NCBI GenBank assembly: GCA_963682025.1 | Contig: OY821517.1 | Span: 226,340,034 to 226,404,033, forward strand | Origin: Cordilura impudica | Taxonomy: Eukaryota; Arthropoda; Insecta; Diptera; Scathophagidae | DNA: 64,000 bases | Direction: 5' to 3' | Shown here: piece after piece, positions 42,386-53,837 of the stretch | Layout of the letters: each line of letters begins with the position of its first letter | Numbering within the stretch: position 1 is the first letter of the stretch | Made by a program: the position numbers and the translations under genes | The notes under the pieces: generated by a model | What the model was told of the DNA's origin: nothing | Database searches by the model: none | What the model saw: only the letters and a program-made list of their open reading frames with translations

Positions 42386-42860
42386 GACTCAGGTGGAGGG
42401 TATCAAAAAATTCGGCACAGCTTGTTTTTACTAGAATCGCATTAAAATGTTTTATAAGTGGCAAAAACTATAAAGTTATAAGAAAAAAGTTTTATTTTAC
42501 TTAAGGTACGGTCACATTAGGCAAATATTTGACGCAAACTTGTTTTCTCGTATTTGCCCAAAATTTTGTGAAACAAATACCGAGTTGATTTTGTGGTCAC
42601 ACTAGGCACATTTATTTGCCTCTTTTTGTTTTATCAAACAGCTGCCAAATAGTGGCAAATAAAAACAAGGAAAACGGACACACTTGAACAAATATTTGGA
42701 TAAAAAAAATTGTTTGATCAAACAGTCATAAATTAAAAATATATTTGATAAAATGTTGTACGAGGAGGAGAGTTTTCATCTTTTGTGCTGTGGAGCGGCA
42801 TCGGTGATAGTTTTGGAAGTTTTCTATTATATTATATTTAAATATTATTTTTAACTGTAA
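41716..42860. repeat. Nested direct repeat, first copy (1,145 bp)
   Basis: Runs from array sequence AAAATGGACAATG to the AT-rich TATTTTTAACTGTA after the TIR arm. It is followed immediately by a second copy at 42861. Confidence 0.9.
42505..42735. repeat. Left arm of TIR element, second copy
   Basis: GGTACGGTCACATTAGGC start; same segment as 40011 and 43650, inside the first nested copy. Confidence 0.7.
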
Positions 42861-44005
42861 AAATGGAAAATGGACAATGAAAATTGAAAAATGAAAAACA
42901 GAAAATGAAAAATGGAAAACGATGGAAAATGAAAATTGAAAATGGAAAATGAAAATTGAAAAATTAAAAATTAAAAATGGAAAATGAAAATTTAAAAATG
43001 AAAAATGGAAATGAAAATTGAAAAATGAAAAATGGCAAATGGAAATTGAAAAATTAAAAATGAAAATTGAAAAACTAAAAATGGAACGTGGAAAATGAAT
43101 AACGAAAATTAAAAAATGAAAGAAAAATTAAAAAATGAAAAATTTAAAATGGAAAATGGTAACTGAAATATGAAAAATGGAATATGGAAAATGTAAAATG
43201 AAAATTGAAAAATGGAACATGAAAAATTAAGATTGAAAAATGAGTAATGAAAGATGAAAAATGAATAATGAATAACGAAAAATTAATAATTAAAGCTTAA
43301 AAATTAAAAATTTAAATTAAAAATTAAAATTAAAAATTGGAAATTAAAAATTAAAAATTGGAAATTAAAAATTAAAAATTGGAAATTAAAAATTAAAAAT
43401 TTAATATTAAAAATTAAAAACTAAAAATTAAAAATGAAAAATTAAAAATTAAAGATTAAAAATTAAAAATTAAAAATTAAAAATTAAAAACTAAAAATTA
43501 AAAATTCAAAATTTAAAATTAAAAATTAAAGACTCAGGTGGAGGGTATCAAAAAAATCGGCACAGCTTGTTTTTACTAGAATCGCATTAAAATGTTTTAT
43601 AAGTGGCAAAAACTATAAAGTTATAAGAAAAAAGTTTTATTTTACTTAAGGTACGGTCACATTAGGCAAATATTTGACGCAAACTTGTTTTCTCGTATTT
43701 GCCCAAAATTTTGTGAAACAAATACCGAGTTGATTTTGTGGTCACACTAGGCACATTTATTTGCCTCTTTTTGTTTTATCAAACAGCTGCCAAATAGTGG
43801 CAAATAAAAACAAGGAAAACGGACACACTTGAACAAATATTTGGATAAAAAAAATTGTTTGATCAAACAGTCATAAATTAAAAATATATTTGATAAAATG
43901 TTGTACGAGGAGGAGAGTTTTCATCTTTTGTGCTGTGGAGCGGCATCGGTGATAGTTTTGGAAGTTTTCTATTATATTATATTTAAATATTATTTTTAAC
44001 TGTAA
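42861..44005. repeat. Nested direct repeat, second copy
   Basis: Near-identical to 41716-42860, including the shared deletion in the hairpin end. It continues into the LINE C 3' flank. It contains the third A-rich array (42861-43530). Confidence 0.9.
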
Positions 44006-44152
44006 TTATAACTATAATTTACACAATTTTACTTACCTTTTTTTTGCGCTTCTCGGATTACTCCGTTCCCCTTTAAACTAGTAAAGGATAGGAGAATTAT
44101 TTGGCTGCTCCCTAGAGATAAAACGCCATCAATATTATCTGAAGATTTTCGG

Positions 44153-47100
44153 CTACAGTTTCACTTCCACCAATTTTAAAAAGTCCGTTATATTACGGTA
44201 AACCTCTACCTTTTCGTTAATAAAAAATGTGGTGGTATCTCTGTATCTTTCCAAAACTGAGTACTTGATTCTTTGATGTGCGTATTTTGCACACTTGAAT
44301 ATAATGTGGGAGTCATCTTCAACTTCATTACACAATGAGCAAATATCATCATCCAATACATGCATCTTCGCCAGCGAGTGGGGGCTAAAGGAATGCCCAG
44401 TCATGATGCGGTTCACCTGTTTCACCTGTATAGCATTCATGCCAGATCGGTCCGCAAACCATGGTCCCCTCCTCAAGGACGGGAATATTTCTTATACTCT
44501 TTAGCCTTTTCACGGCCCCGTTCTACATATTCTCCTTCCCATTCATCCCATAATCTCCTCTCAATTTCCCTTACCGTTTCATTTTTCGTCCATTTAACTT
44601 GTAAAATTTCACCTTCTTCAGTCGCATTCTTTGCAGCATCATCGACCAATTCATTTTCTGCAATACCCCTGTGTGATGGAATATAGTGGATTTCAACATG
44701 CTGCAGTGCCGCCAAGTTCATGAATGCTCGTACTGATTTCGTTATCTTCACCGTTCTTGAGGGACAAGCAGCCACTTTTACTGTCCGTCAATATTGAAAT
44801 TTTGCCCATATTAAATTCGATCGCCAAAAGAATTGCTCTTTCAATCATGATCAGTTCTACTGACATGGATGAGAATTTTTTCGTCAGCTTAAAGAGCCTC
44901 GTCGTCCCCGTTCTTGGGTTATAAATCGCTCCCCCAGCACTGTTATCCCTTATTGACCCGTCCGTATAAAAGAGCTCACATCCCTGACCTTGAAGCTTTC
45001 GTTTCTTCTCGTGATATACTTGTCGAATAATTTCAGGGTTTGTTGACCCCTTACTGCTATGGTAGAAACTATCAATTATCATTATCTTCTCCGATCTCGT
45101 TCTGGGTATGCTGTTCCATTATATCATTCAGAATGCTTCTGTATTTCCGAAATGTTTTATAGTAACCCGTATCGATTGGTGTTTCTTGTAATGGTAAGGT
45201 TTCCGCCATTGGCATTTTCATGTGAAAAATTTAAAAAAAATCTTTTGCCGTTGCCAGTTTAATTCAATATTTAGGAGGTAATTCAGCTGCCATAAGGTAT
45301 ATTAGGTGAACCGGTGTCGATCTGATCAAACCCAGGGATTTCCTCAAATGGAAATTCGCACTTGCCTGGAATTTGCGCAAAGCGCCCTTCGAAATATTTG
45401 CAAATGATGATGCTGCGTACTCCATCTTCGAACGTACAAATGTCCTGTAAAATTGAATAGCTCTCCTAGGGTCAATGCCAAAAGTACAACCGCTGATTAT
45501 CCGGAGGAAGCCACATGTACGCTTAACCTTTTTCACAGCCTCTACAACATGAGGGACGGAGGAGTTGTTCGCCGCCACCATCCTTCCCAGATATCTCATC
45601 TCTCGGACCTCCGTAATCGTGACATTGTCAATTGAAATGTTTAGGTCCTGCTTTCGCCTGCCGAAGGATGTTATCGTTGTCTTATTCAGATTTATCTTCA
45701 AACAAGATCTTTACTAGCGACAGCAAAAGTCTGAACTCTATCTTTCAGCTTACTTCCAGCCTCACACCATGAGTCGCCAACACAAAGTATAAAAAAATCA
45801 TCCGCGAACTGGTATATATAAGTATCTTCATCTTCTATTCGGTGCAGTGAAGCGGTATAAAGGTTAAATAATAGGGGGCTTAATCCACTGCCCTGGGCCA
45901 GTCCTCTACCCGTGTACATTTTCGCCTCACCGAGTATTAGCGTCCTGTTCCTCAGAAAAGATTTAATCTACATTGGTATGCTCCTGTTGAATTCCAATTT
46001 AATCAATATCCCCTCAAGTTTGTTCGTGTTCACAAAATCGTATGCCTTCTCCATATCAATGCATGCCGCCACAACCTTCAGTTTTCCGCTCCGAAGCATC
46101 ATTATGGTATTAATGAGATAATTTCTGCAGTGTATGTTGCTTCTGTTCCTACGAAAGGCATATGACCTATCCGGAAGCAGATTCCCCCGCCTCATATGCT
46201 CCTCCATCACCGGTTTGATCAAACCCTCAATGCATTTATACATTACCGAGATTAGACAAATGGGTCTGTATTTCGTTATATCCGTGACGTCCTCACTTTT
46301 TGTTTCAAGTTTAGTATATATGTATAATTATATATGATGTTTAAATCAAAGTATACTTTTGGGTATTGGGTGTATCTTAATCTGTCTCCAAATCTCTGGA
46401 ATTACTACAGATTTCCATACCTCATTCAGAACGTTAAAAAGCTTCACCCTTTCACTATCCGACAGGCCCAAGATCATGCCATATGACACAACATCACATC
46501 CCTTTGCCGACCTAGGATTGCGTGTTGTAACAATTCACCACCCGAATATTCTTCTGTTGTCGCCGGGATAAAAGCAACGCTCGGTATTGTAATAAAGTTC
46601 AAAAAATTTGCATTCTCCTCCTGAGACCAACAATTTTTTACCTTCCTTAAGCGCTCGAATTTCTTCAGGTTATTCATCTGACTCCACATACCCCTTATCG
46701 AAACCGGACTTGATAACTCATACTGTAATTTTCTAAAGTTTTCATGTTTACGCTTCTTGATGTGATCATGGAAGATCCTCTCCGCCTCGGTAGTTCTTTT
46801 CCCATTCTCAAAGGTGTTGTACCTGTAGAACTTCAGTCTCATCGCATTTCGTATTCTAAAAAGTCTCCCAGATTCCTCGTTCCACCAACTCTTTGGTACA
46901 AAATGCCTACCGGGATCAATTGTAACAGTACTTCGTTCCACCGCCTTTCTGAATTTATCATTAATAGCCTCCAAATCGTCACCAATTACCAACGACCTCA
47001 GGTTCACCCGGAGCTTGGCTCCTATAATTCTTCGAATTTTCCCGCAATGTTCCATTCAAAATTGATGGGTTTATGATTGCTGCCAGAAATCTTTATATCA

Positions 47101-47690
47101 AGGGTCTTCCAGTTCTTGGTATATCGACTCTCGTTCGTTAGAGTTCCATCTATCGCCGAGTCCGCACTTGGACCCATAAAAGTCATTGAGCCACCATTTA
47201 ATATGCTGTAACCAAAATCAAAGGCTGTACTCTCCAAAATGTTGGCTTTTTCATCACTTACATTGTTTCCCCAGATCGTGGATTTGGCATTCAAGTCCTC
47301 ACATATGATGGTATTCATGCGAGAGTTAACAAAAAATTCATAACTCTTTCCATAATATTCTCAAATGTAGTTGCCTTTATGTTCGGAGGTAGATAAATGC
47401 TGACAATATTTACATTGGTCATCAGATTCATGGTGGTCACAGAAACGATTTCACAATCTACATCAATCTTATTTACAAAAAATTTTATATCTTTTTTCAA
47501 GTATATTCCTGCTCCACCATAACCGTCCACCCTGTACTTGCCAATAAATTGGTACCCTTATTGTTTTTCAACCAAATTTCCGTTAATAGCGCTATATTGT
47601 TCTTCTGCATAAAAATTTCAAGTGTCTCTTTATTTCCACTCCTCTTCAAACTCTGAATATTAAATTGTAATAGTTTCCTCCTGACTAGTA
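44153..47690 (-). pseudogene. LINE C1 ORF2: endonuclease, RT, RNase H, broken
   Basis: Domains in order on the minus strand: endonuclease (LLQFNIQSLKRSG near 47670; CEDLNAKSTIWGNN near 47300; SNHKPINFEW near 47075). A linker of about 190 residues lies at 47055-46474. RT includes DRSYAFRRNRS, ACIDMEKAYDFV, GLAQGSGLSPLLFNLY and FADDFFILC. RNase H has FYTDGSIRDNSAGGA, IMIERAILLAI, DSKSG and SHRGIAENELVD (45040-44600). A terminal finger CSLCNEVEDDSHIIFKC ends the protein. Frame breaks occur near 47545, 47320, 46490-46470, 46250, 45960, 45700, 45264, 44735 and 44475. The protein is not functional. Confidence 0.88.
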
Positions 47691-49107
47691 GTTCTTTCTT
47701 ATCGCACCCAATGCAGGTGCTGTAATTTCATCTCTGTCTTTAGTTATCAAAATTCTATCTACAGATTTCGCAATATCACTCAAAAATTTTCTGTCGTTCT
47801 GTGTCAAAGTCTCATCCCCCCATCTGCCGAAGAAGGAGTTTGCTGCTGATTTCAGTTGAGATTCCATTTTCTCCACATCCGATACAGAGTGTGGGTTAAC
47901 AATGTCTCTCTGAACCTCGTACACCGCATTATAATCATCGGTCATCTCCCGCCACTGTTGCATGTTTTTTCTAGCATTTTCTTCCTCTCTTTGTCTGTTT
48001 ACATTGATTTTGGTTACCTTTGCGTATGACTTCATTTTGTGGATGTGTCTGGCTGCCTACTTAAAATTATCAATCAATTTGTCAGGTTTCATTCTCATCT
48101 GAGGGAAGGCTGCTTCTACAGATTCATCCCCTAAAATCTCATACCTGTTGCCACCAATTATACCCGAGTATTTTGCCCCTGCCTCTTTCAGACTAAGATT
48201 CTCCAATACCATCAATCTCTTGAGGTTCAATGCCTTTTCCCTAGCCGGGCAGTTTCTATCAGTTGGGGGGTGGGGGTTGTTACAGTTCGAACACATTATT
48301 GTCGTAGGGCTACAGTCCACCTCAGCAGTATGTCTCATAAAGCATCTACCACATGTTTTATCCTTTTGCTTACAGTGATCAGCCATGTGATTAAAACGGT
48401 AGTACTGACCAAAAGGTATAAATGGTTTTGTTGTAATTTTCGTGTAGGCGATGTCCATTTCCTTGGGAATTTGCAATCCCTTGAAAACAACCTTCACCTT
48501 CATCGTTCCTACGCGTTCGTTACCATTTTTTCGGGTCATTCTGATCAACTTTGCCACTGGTACAAGAGATGTTATCATTGAAGAGAGTTCTCCCATAGAG
48601 ATCTCCTCCGGAATATTAAAAATTATGCCAGTCTTTGTTAATAGATGTGTAATCTTCGAAGAATAGCCTGCGTCCTCTATTACATTTTTTCTAGTAAAAT
48701 CATTAGCTGCCGGGCCTGTCTTAAAGAAAACCTTACAGCGGCTATAACCAACTTTCAGTACATTGTTCACATCAGTACATGGTTTATAGGAATCCTTGGT
48801 TCCGTTTTTTTGTGTCCACATAAACCACAAATGGACCCTTATGTTCATCATCATATTCTATAGGCATATCCATCGAAGTATACACTAGGGGATCTTCCAC
48901 CGGCTCATCCATGGGTGAATTCTGCTGCTTTGCATCTCCCAGATGGTTTGCGGCGAACTTTTCAAAATCAGACAAGTCCCCGCTGGGCGGATTCAAATTC
49001 TTACCAGATGCTATGTCCTCATATTCAGCCAGAAGTGATATCTTCTTGGGGGGACCAGCCCCTCCCTGGCCCTGACGAGGTAAGGCCCCGCCCGAGCCCT
49101 TCTCCAT
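47685..49107 (-). pseudogene. LINE C1 ORF1: zinc-knuckle protein, broken
   Basis: Starts MEKGSGGALPRQG at 49107. A frameshift near 48800-48830 in a homopolymer joins to the main body. The body carries knuckles near 48395-48250 (HCKQKDKTCGRC, CSPTTIMCSNCNNPHP). An in-frame TAG at 48057-48059 precedes the last ~125 codons, which continue in the same register to the true stop at 47685-47687. This Gag-like protein packages the element RNA in the family. Confidence 0.85.
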
Positions 49108-49323
49108 CCTCGTGTTCTCAAACGAATCAAGTAACCAGTAGGTGAATTACCAAAAATACAAGAAAAAAGTTAATATGTATTTAACTTAAAATAAATTGGG
49201 TTTACCAAGATAAACGAGTCAATTAAATTAATTCAATCAAAAATTTTCACAAAATTTTATAGAGCGAAAAAATTTACAACCGACGCGCTTGGGCAATGTT
49301 GCCAGATGCCTACTTACCTTTTT

Positions 49324-49432
49324 ATTTCTATGATATTTTTTCTTTGTTTACAAAATAAACAGCTGGTTATTTTAAGTAATGTAACTGTGTGGAAATCCAG
49401 TGTTTTTAAAATGATAAAAATAAATTTTACTT
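49324..49432. other. Interior of the TIR element
   Basis: Short AT-rich segment between the LINE C target duplication and the foldback element. It presumably continues from 44042. Confidence 0.5.
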
Positions 49433-50312
49433 AAGTGGAGTTTAGGGGCAATGCCCCGATCGGTTTCAAATTTTCACCACTTATAAAATATTTTATTGCG
49501 GTTCTAGGAAAATATTTTTTTTCGGCGGTCGAGCCTATTTTTCGAGTTTTGGACTTCCAAACTTTTGACATTGACTTGCATATAACTTTGTTATTTAGTA
49601 TCGGATTTCAGCATTATATATATTATTTAAAAGCTTACTTGAGCGCCTTTTATTCGATATTTTTAATTTGAAATCCATTAACCCATTATGAACCCATTTA
49701 AAATTTTGTATTTTTGTAATAGTTTTTTCTTAAATATGGAATTATATCGTAAGCAGAAACATATCATGTGTGTTTTTACATAAACTGAATAAAAGCTGGG
49801 TCCACTAGCTTTATATCGATGTATATTTTTACCTCTTAACCTTTTCAGGTTATTTGTAAGGTAGTTCAATAGAAAATCAAGTGTATTATTTTTTAAGGGA
49901 AATTAACCCATGAATAACTATATTTGAAATTATCCCATTATTTATTATACTATAGAAATAGAAATAACAACATATTAAACAAACCTTAAAATTGAAGGTA
50001 AAATCCCTATTATATCCGATCCTTAATTGGTTAAGAGGTCAAAATATACATTGAAATGAAGCTAGTGGATCCAGCTTTCATCCAGTTGTAAATACCAACA
50101 TTATATGCCAACATTATTTCGGATTTTTAAATATCAAATAAAAGGCACTCCAGTAAGCTTTCAAATGATATATATATTGCTGAAATCCGATGCTAAATAA
50201 CAAAGTTATAACTGGGAAAATAGGCTCGACTGCCGCAAAAAATTTTCCTAGAATCACCACAAAAACAACTACCCCCCAAGAAAAATCAGAGCTTTGCCTC
50301 TAAACTGCATTT
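49433..50312. mobile_element. Foldback (long palindromic) element
   Basis: The left edge GTGGAGTTTAGGGGCAA and the right edge (complement of TGCAGTTTAGAGGCAA) begin two arms that are inverted copies over most of their length. Paired blocks include TTCTAGGAAAAT, GTCGAGCCTATTTT, ATAACTTTGTTATTTAG, GAAAGCTTACT and AGCTGGGTCCACTAGC. The arms are about 49433-49865 and 49985-50312, with a short loop. It has no coding capacity. Relatives lie at 11763, 25150 and 31985/37410. Confidence 0.8.
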
Positions 50313-50658
50313 GTTCCATAAATTTAATATTGTATTTATACAACTACAAAACAATTCTAAAATTACACATTTTTTTTGTAATAATAGCTTCCTTTAAAGC
50401 CAATTTTTTATGATATTAACAAGTTGCACAACAAATGCTTTTTTTTTTTGTAAGGTCAAATAATTATTTGCCCAATATAGAGGAAAATATTTGGTCGTGA
50501 GTGGTCACATAAGGCAAATATTTATTTGCAGGCAAATAATTTTGTTTACCTAAAATCAACTGTTTTGTTGTTTAACGGCAAATAATATTTTGTGGTCAGA
50601 CTGAGGCAAACAAATATTTGTCGTTTTTAGTCAAATATTTGCCTAATGTGACCGTACC
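50313..50658. repeat. Right arm of the TIR element
   Basis: Contains GTGGTCACATAAGGCAAATA, GTGGTCAGACTGAGGCAAA and the tip CCTAATGTGACCGTACC. These are repeated forms of the motif at the left arm (43650). Confidence 0.65.
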
Positions 50659-50686
50659 TTTATAAACTTTAATTAAAAATACCAAA

Positions 50687-50745
50687 ATGCCTGATTGCAG
50701 TAAATGCAAAACAGCAATACGTGAGGAAACGGGTGCAAGATGTAT
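50687..50745 (+). CDS. Candidate short first exon with Cys motif
   Basis: ACCAAAATG, a good start context, opens 19 codons with CSKCK and a further Cys at the end (MPDCSKCKTAIREETGARC). They run to a strong donor, AT|GTGAGTGT, at 50746. The spacing resembles the first half of a PHD-like finger. It lies 29 bases outside the right tip of the TIR element and may be a host exon or the start of a TE gene. No second exon was found. Confidence 0.3.
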
Positions 50746-51488
50746 GTGAGTGTGCAATAAAGAATATCGTTAAACAACTAAATGTGCCGGAATAGACCAA
50801 TATTCAGCAAAGGTTTTGGTGTAGTGTACTGTAGAGTACCGTACTAATCATATTGCATACATTGTGTGTCAAACAAATAAAGTACTGATAACAATACATA
50901 CATTGTGTATGAACAAATAAAGTATCAATAACGATAAAAATTGTTCTATGCAGATATATTTGTGCTGAACAAACATTATTTGAGTGAGACACATTTGACT
51001 AAACATCCTTTACAGCAATATAATTCTTCATGATACTGAATGAATGAATGTATAAGTAAATGAATAAGCTAAACAAAAATTGTACAAATCTATAATATTA
51101 AAAGGCTAGGCGATTTCTTGTGACTGATGTTTTGTTCTACCGTTTTATCCGGATTTTTACCAAACATATATTATTTGAAATGTATTTCTTTTTAGCCGAT
51201 TTGCAGATTTACAGATTTTTAAATTTGTTCCTTTATTTTGAGTAAATTGCATTTAAAGTTGCTACTAACACATACATAAAATTATACAATGCTATGTGTG
51301 TGTTTATTAAATTTGTTAATGTGTTTGTAATAAAAATGAGTTTGTTTTTTGTGTTGATTTGTGAATTGGCTATAATTGATTAGCATACTTTTAGGTTCTT
51401 TATTTAATGAAAAAATATAATTTCCTAGAATTTGCGCTCGAATTTCGAGGGCTGGAGTCTGCTAGTTGATATAATAATAAAGATAACT
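50746..51488. other. Unassigned AT-rich sequence
   Basis: Two near copies of a block with CATACATTGTGTG...AACAAATAAAGTA lie at about 50857-50935. No gene was recognised. Confidence 0.4.
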
Positions 51489-51917
51489 TTTAATTCATAT
51501 CTGAAGAAGACAACATATAGTTTTAACTCATATCTGAAACAGACAACATATAGTTTTAATTCAATCTTTGAACATCCTGGGTAAGACTCATCCTCTAACA
51601 TCATCCTCGACATACATGCACTATATGGCGATCCTGGAACCGATCCTGCAATCCTTTTGGTAGCAATAGTAGCAAGGAGCAAAATTCAGCTTAGCTACTA
51701 GGTGTACCAAAAGACAAAGATCCTGCACAACTTTTGGTAGCATGAATAACAAGGACCATAATTCAGCTCATATATTAGATGCATCAAAAAAATCGAATGA
51801 TAATGTAATTAACCACAAAGATCCTGTTATCAACAGAAATCCAGTTATCAACCAAAAAAGATCCTGACATTAAAAGAGATCCTGTTATCAACCAACACCA
51901 TAAATCCTGCCAATTTT
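51489..51917. repeat. Imperfect tandem repeats and an LTR-leader-like segment
   Basis: A ~33-bp block with TCATATCTGAA(G/A)(A/C)AGACAACATAT is repeated at about 51495-51565. TATATGGCGATCCTGG at 51625 matches the start of the leader of the 412/mdg1-type element (complement of 36836-36800). Further on, GGTAGCA...CAAGGA blocks (about 51658 and 51739) and several GATCCTG(T)TATCAACC copies occur. It may be the remains of an LTR element leader. Confidence 0.45.
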
Positions 51918-52215
51918 TTTTTCAATTTTCAATTATATATTCTTCCTTTATTTACACATTTCAACAAATTTGATATTCACATATGAGATCTTATCTTTAC
52001 ATATAGATATTGCAACAAATAATATATAGGAGCTAAAGATATTAAATAGTTTTTATTTTATTTTTTAATGATTTTTTAATGATTTATATGTTTTAATAAA
52101 TTCAAATACTATCTGAAAATATTTATGTGCTTATAGGAGGTTTATTAGAAATAATAGCCTCTATAAGCATATAATTTTCGATTTGGTGATTTCTTTTTAA
52201 TTTTAAGTTATTTCT

Positions 52216-53836
52216 CTATATTCTCTTATCAATTTTGGAAGAGTAATTGTTATTAATCTCTGTTATGAAATCGATAATTTTTTCATAACCTGTTTCTTCA
52301 TGAAGAAGATTTGTAGGATACCTCCAGGGCTTTTTATTTATCATTTTAAGACATTTGTTTTGTATAATTTGTAAGCGTTTTAGGTGGTAGTTGGCAGCGT
52401 CACTCCAAATAGGACACACGTATGTTAATATTGGCCTTATAACACTTTTGAAGAGGAGATTTTTGTTTTTGGGGTTTAGAAATGACCTTCTATTTAGTAG
52501 TGGCCATAATGCTTTAACTGATTTTATAGCTTTTTGGCACGTAGCCATAATATGTTGTTTAAAAGTAAGCTTTTTTTTCCAAGACAACTCCGAGATATTT
52601 GACATGATTAAGAACATTTATGGTATTATTTCCAATAAGATGATGACGTCTTGGCAGTCTTTTGGGAGATTTGTTGAATGGAAAAATTATTGCTTGGGTC
52701 TTGTTTGGATTAATTTTGATTTTCCATTTGTGAAAATATTTACTGCAATTTACAAGTCCCTTTTCCATTTCCTTCAGGAGTGCACTTGTAAGTTTGTTTG
52801 AAGAAATTAACGCAGTATCATCTGCGTAGTAAGTAATTTTCATATATTTCGGGATGTATATATAATCGGATGTATATATCGAGTAAAGCAATGGCGACAA
52901 GACTGATCCTTGAGGTAACCCTGTGGTAATGGTTTTTGGAGATGATGTTTCATTATTAATCGCAACTTTAAAGCTTCTGCCGTGAATGAAATCTGAAATA
53001 AGTTTGCATAAATATCTTGGTATATTTGCATCAAGAAGTTTAAATACTAGGCCATTGAACGTTTATTGTTTTTATTAGTGATTATTTGATTTTTAATTCT
53101 GTTTATTTGGTGAGTAGTACTATGCCCTTTTTTAAATCCAAGTTGTTCTTTAGCAACAATAGAATTGGTCGTTACAAATTCACTAAGACGAGAATGTAGT
53201 ATTTTTTCAAATCTTTTACCTAAGTTACTTAATGGACTAATACTTCTATAGCTATTTGGGTTATTTTTTGGCTTACTAGGTTTGTTGATAGCTATAACCT
53301 TAGCATTTTTGAAATGGTTTGGGAAATAGTTGAGTTTGATGCATCTGTTAAATATTATAACCAGTAATTTTAGAGTTTTGAGTGGTATTTTCTTTAAGAG
53401 CAGGTTGGGAATATTGTCAAAACCAGGAGATTTTGAGGGTTTTATTGATGAGACAATATTCATTACTTCTGCTAGAGATGTATAAATTGCTGATTCAGAA
53501 CAAGGATTTTCCTTCTTAAAATTATTTACTGTTGTATTTATTACTGTATCCGCTGAGTGGTTGTAGTTCGAAGTGAGGTTATTTGCTTGGACAAATGAAT
53601 TTGCCAAGACGTCAGCCTTGTCCTTATCAGATGTTATTTTTATATTTCCAACTTTAAAGTGAGAGATTTGATAATTTACTTTTCCTCGCAAGTTCCTGCT
53701 TATTTTCCAAAATGATTTATCACCTGGTTTTAAATTGGATAATAATTGACACCATTTCTTATTGCGTTCCGAATTAATACTTTTATCAATCATTTTACTT
53801 AGAAACTTAGTACATTGATTATAAAAAGTTTGCTCG
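52216..53836 (-). pseudogene. LINE A2 ORF2 remnant, RT only
   Basis: The frame 53793-53047 covers the linker and the RT N-terminal part (SPGFDNIPNLL, YRSISPLSNLGKRF). It stops where the deletion removes the block LLDIEKAFDTVWH, including the first catalytic Asp. After a shift, 53034-52559 carries GLPQG-type sequence and YADDTAL, and 52617-52216 the C-terminal region. The endonuclease is absent. Confidence 0.9.
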
Positions 53837-53837
53837 G

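Larger units (their letters stand above)
40761..44411. repeat. Tandem unit 2 with nested duplication
   Basis: Second copy of unit 1, 3,651 bp long. The excess over unit 1 (1,144 bp) equals the nested duplication of about 1,145 bp. It lacks part of the hairpin end (TTCGGCACAG joins directly to CTTGTTTTT near 42421), unlike unit 1. Confidence 0.9.
44043..49310 (-). mobile_element. LINE C1, full-length LOA-like retrotransposon
   Basis: Minus strand: 5' UTR, ORF1 with zinc knuckles, ORF2 with endonuclease, RT (QFADDF box), RNase H and a C-terminal CCHC finger, 3' UTR, short A tail. TACTTACCTTTTT at 44030-44042 and 49311-49323 is a 13-base target duplication that fixes both ends. RNase H plus the FADDF box points to the LOA/I group rather than jockey. 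Both ORFs have several breaks. Confidence 0.9.
43650..50658. mobile_element. Older TIR element hosting LINE C and a foldback element
   Basis: The left end GGTACGGTCACATTAGGCAA at 43650 is matched by the complement ending ATGTGACCGTACC at 50658. Both ends contain repeated GTGGTCACA...AGGCAAATA motifs in both orientations. Removing LINE C (44043-49310) and the foldback element (49433-50312) leaves about 0.85 kb of AT-rich non-coding sequence, a plausible MITE. The superfamily was not recognised. Flanks TTAA and TTTA are not a clear target duplication. Confidence 0.55.
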
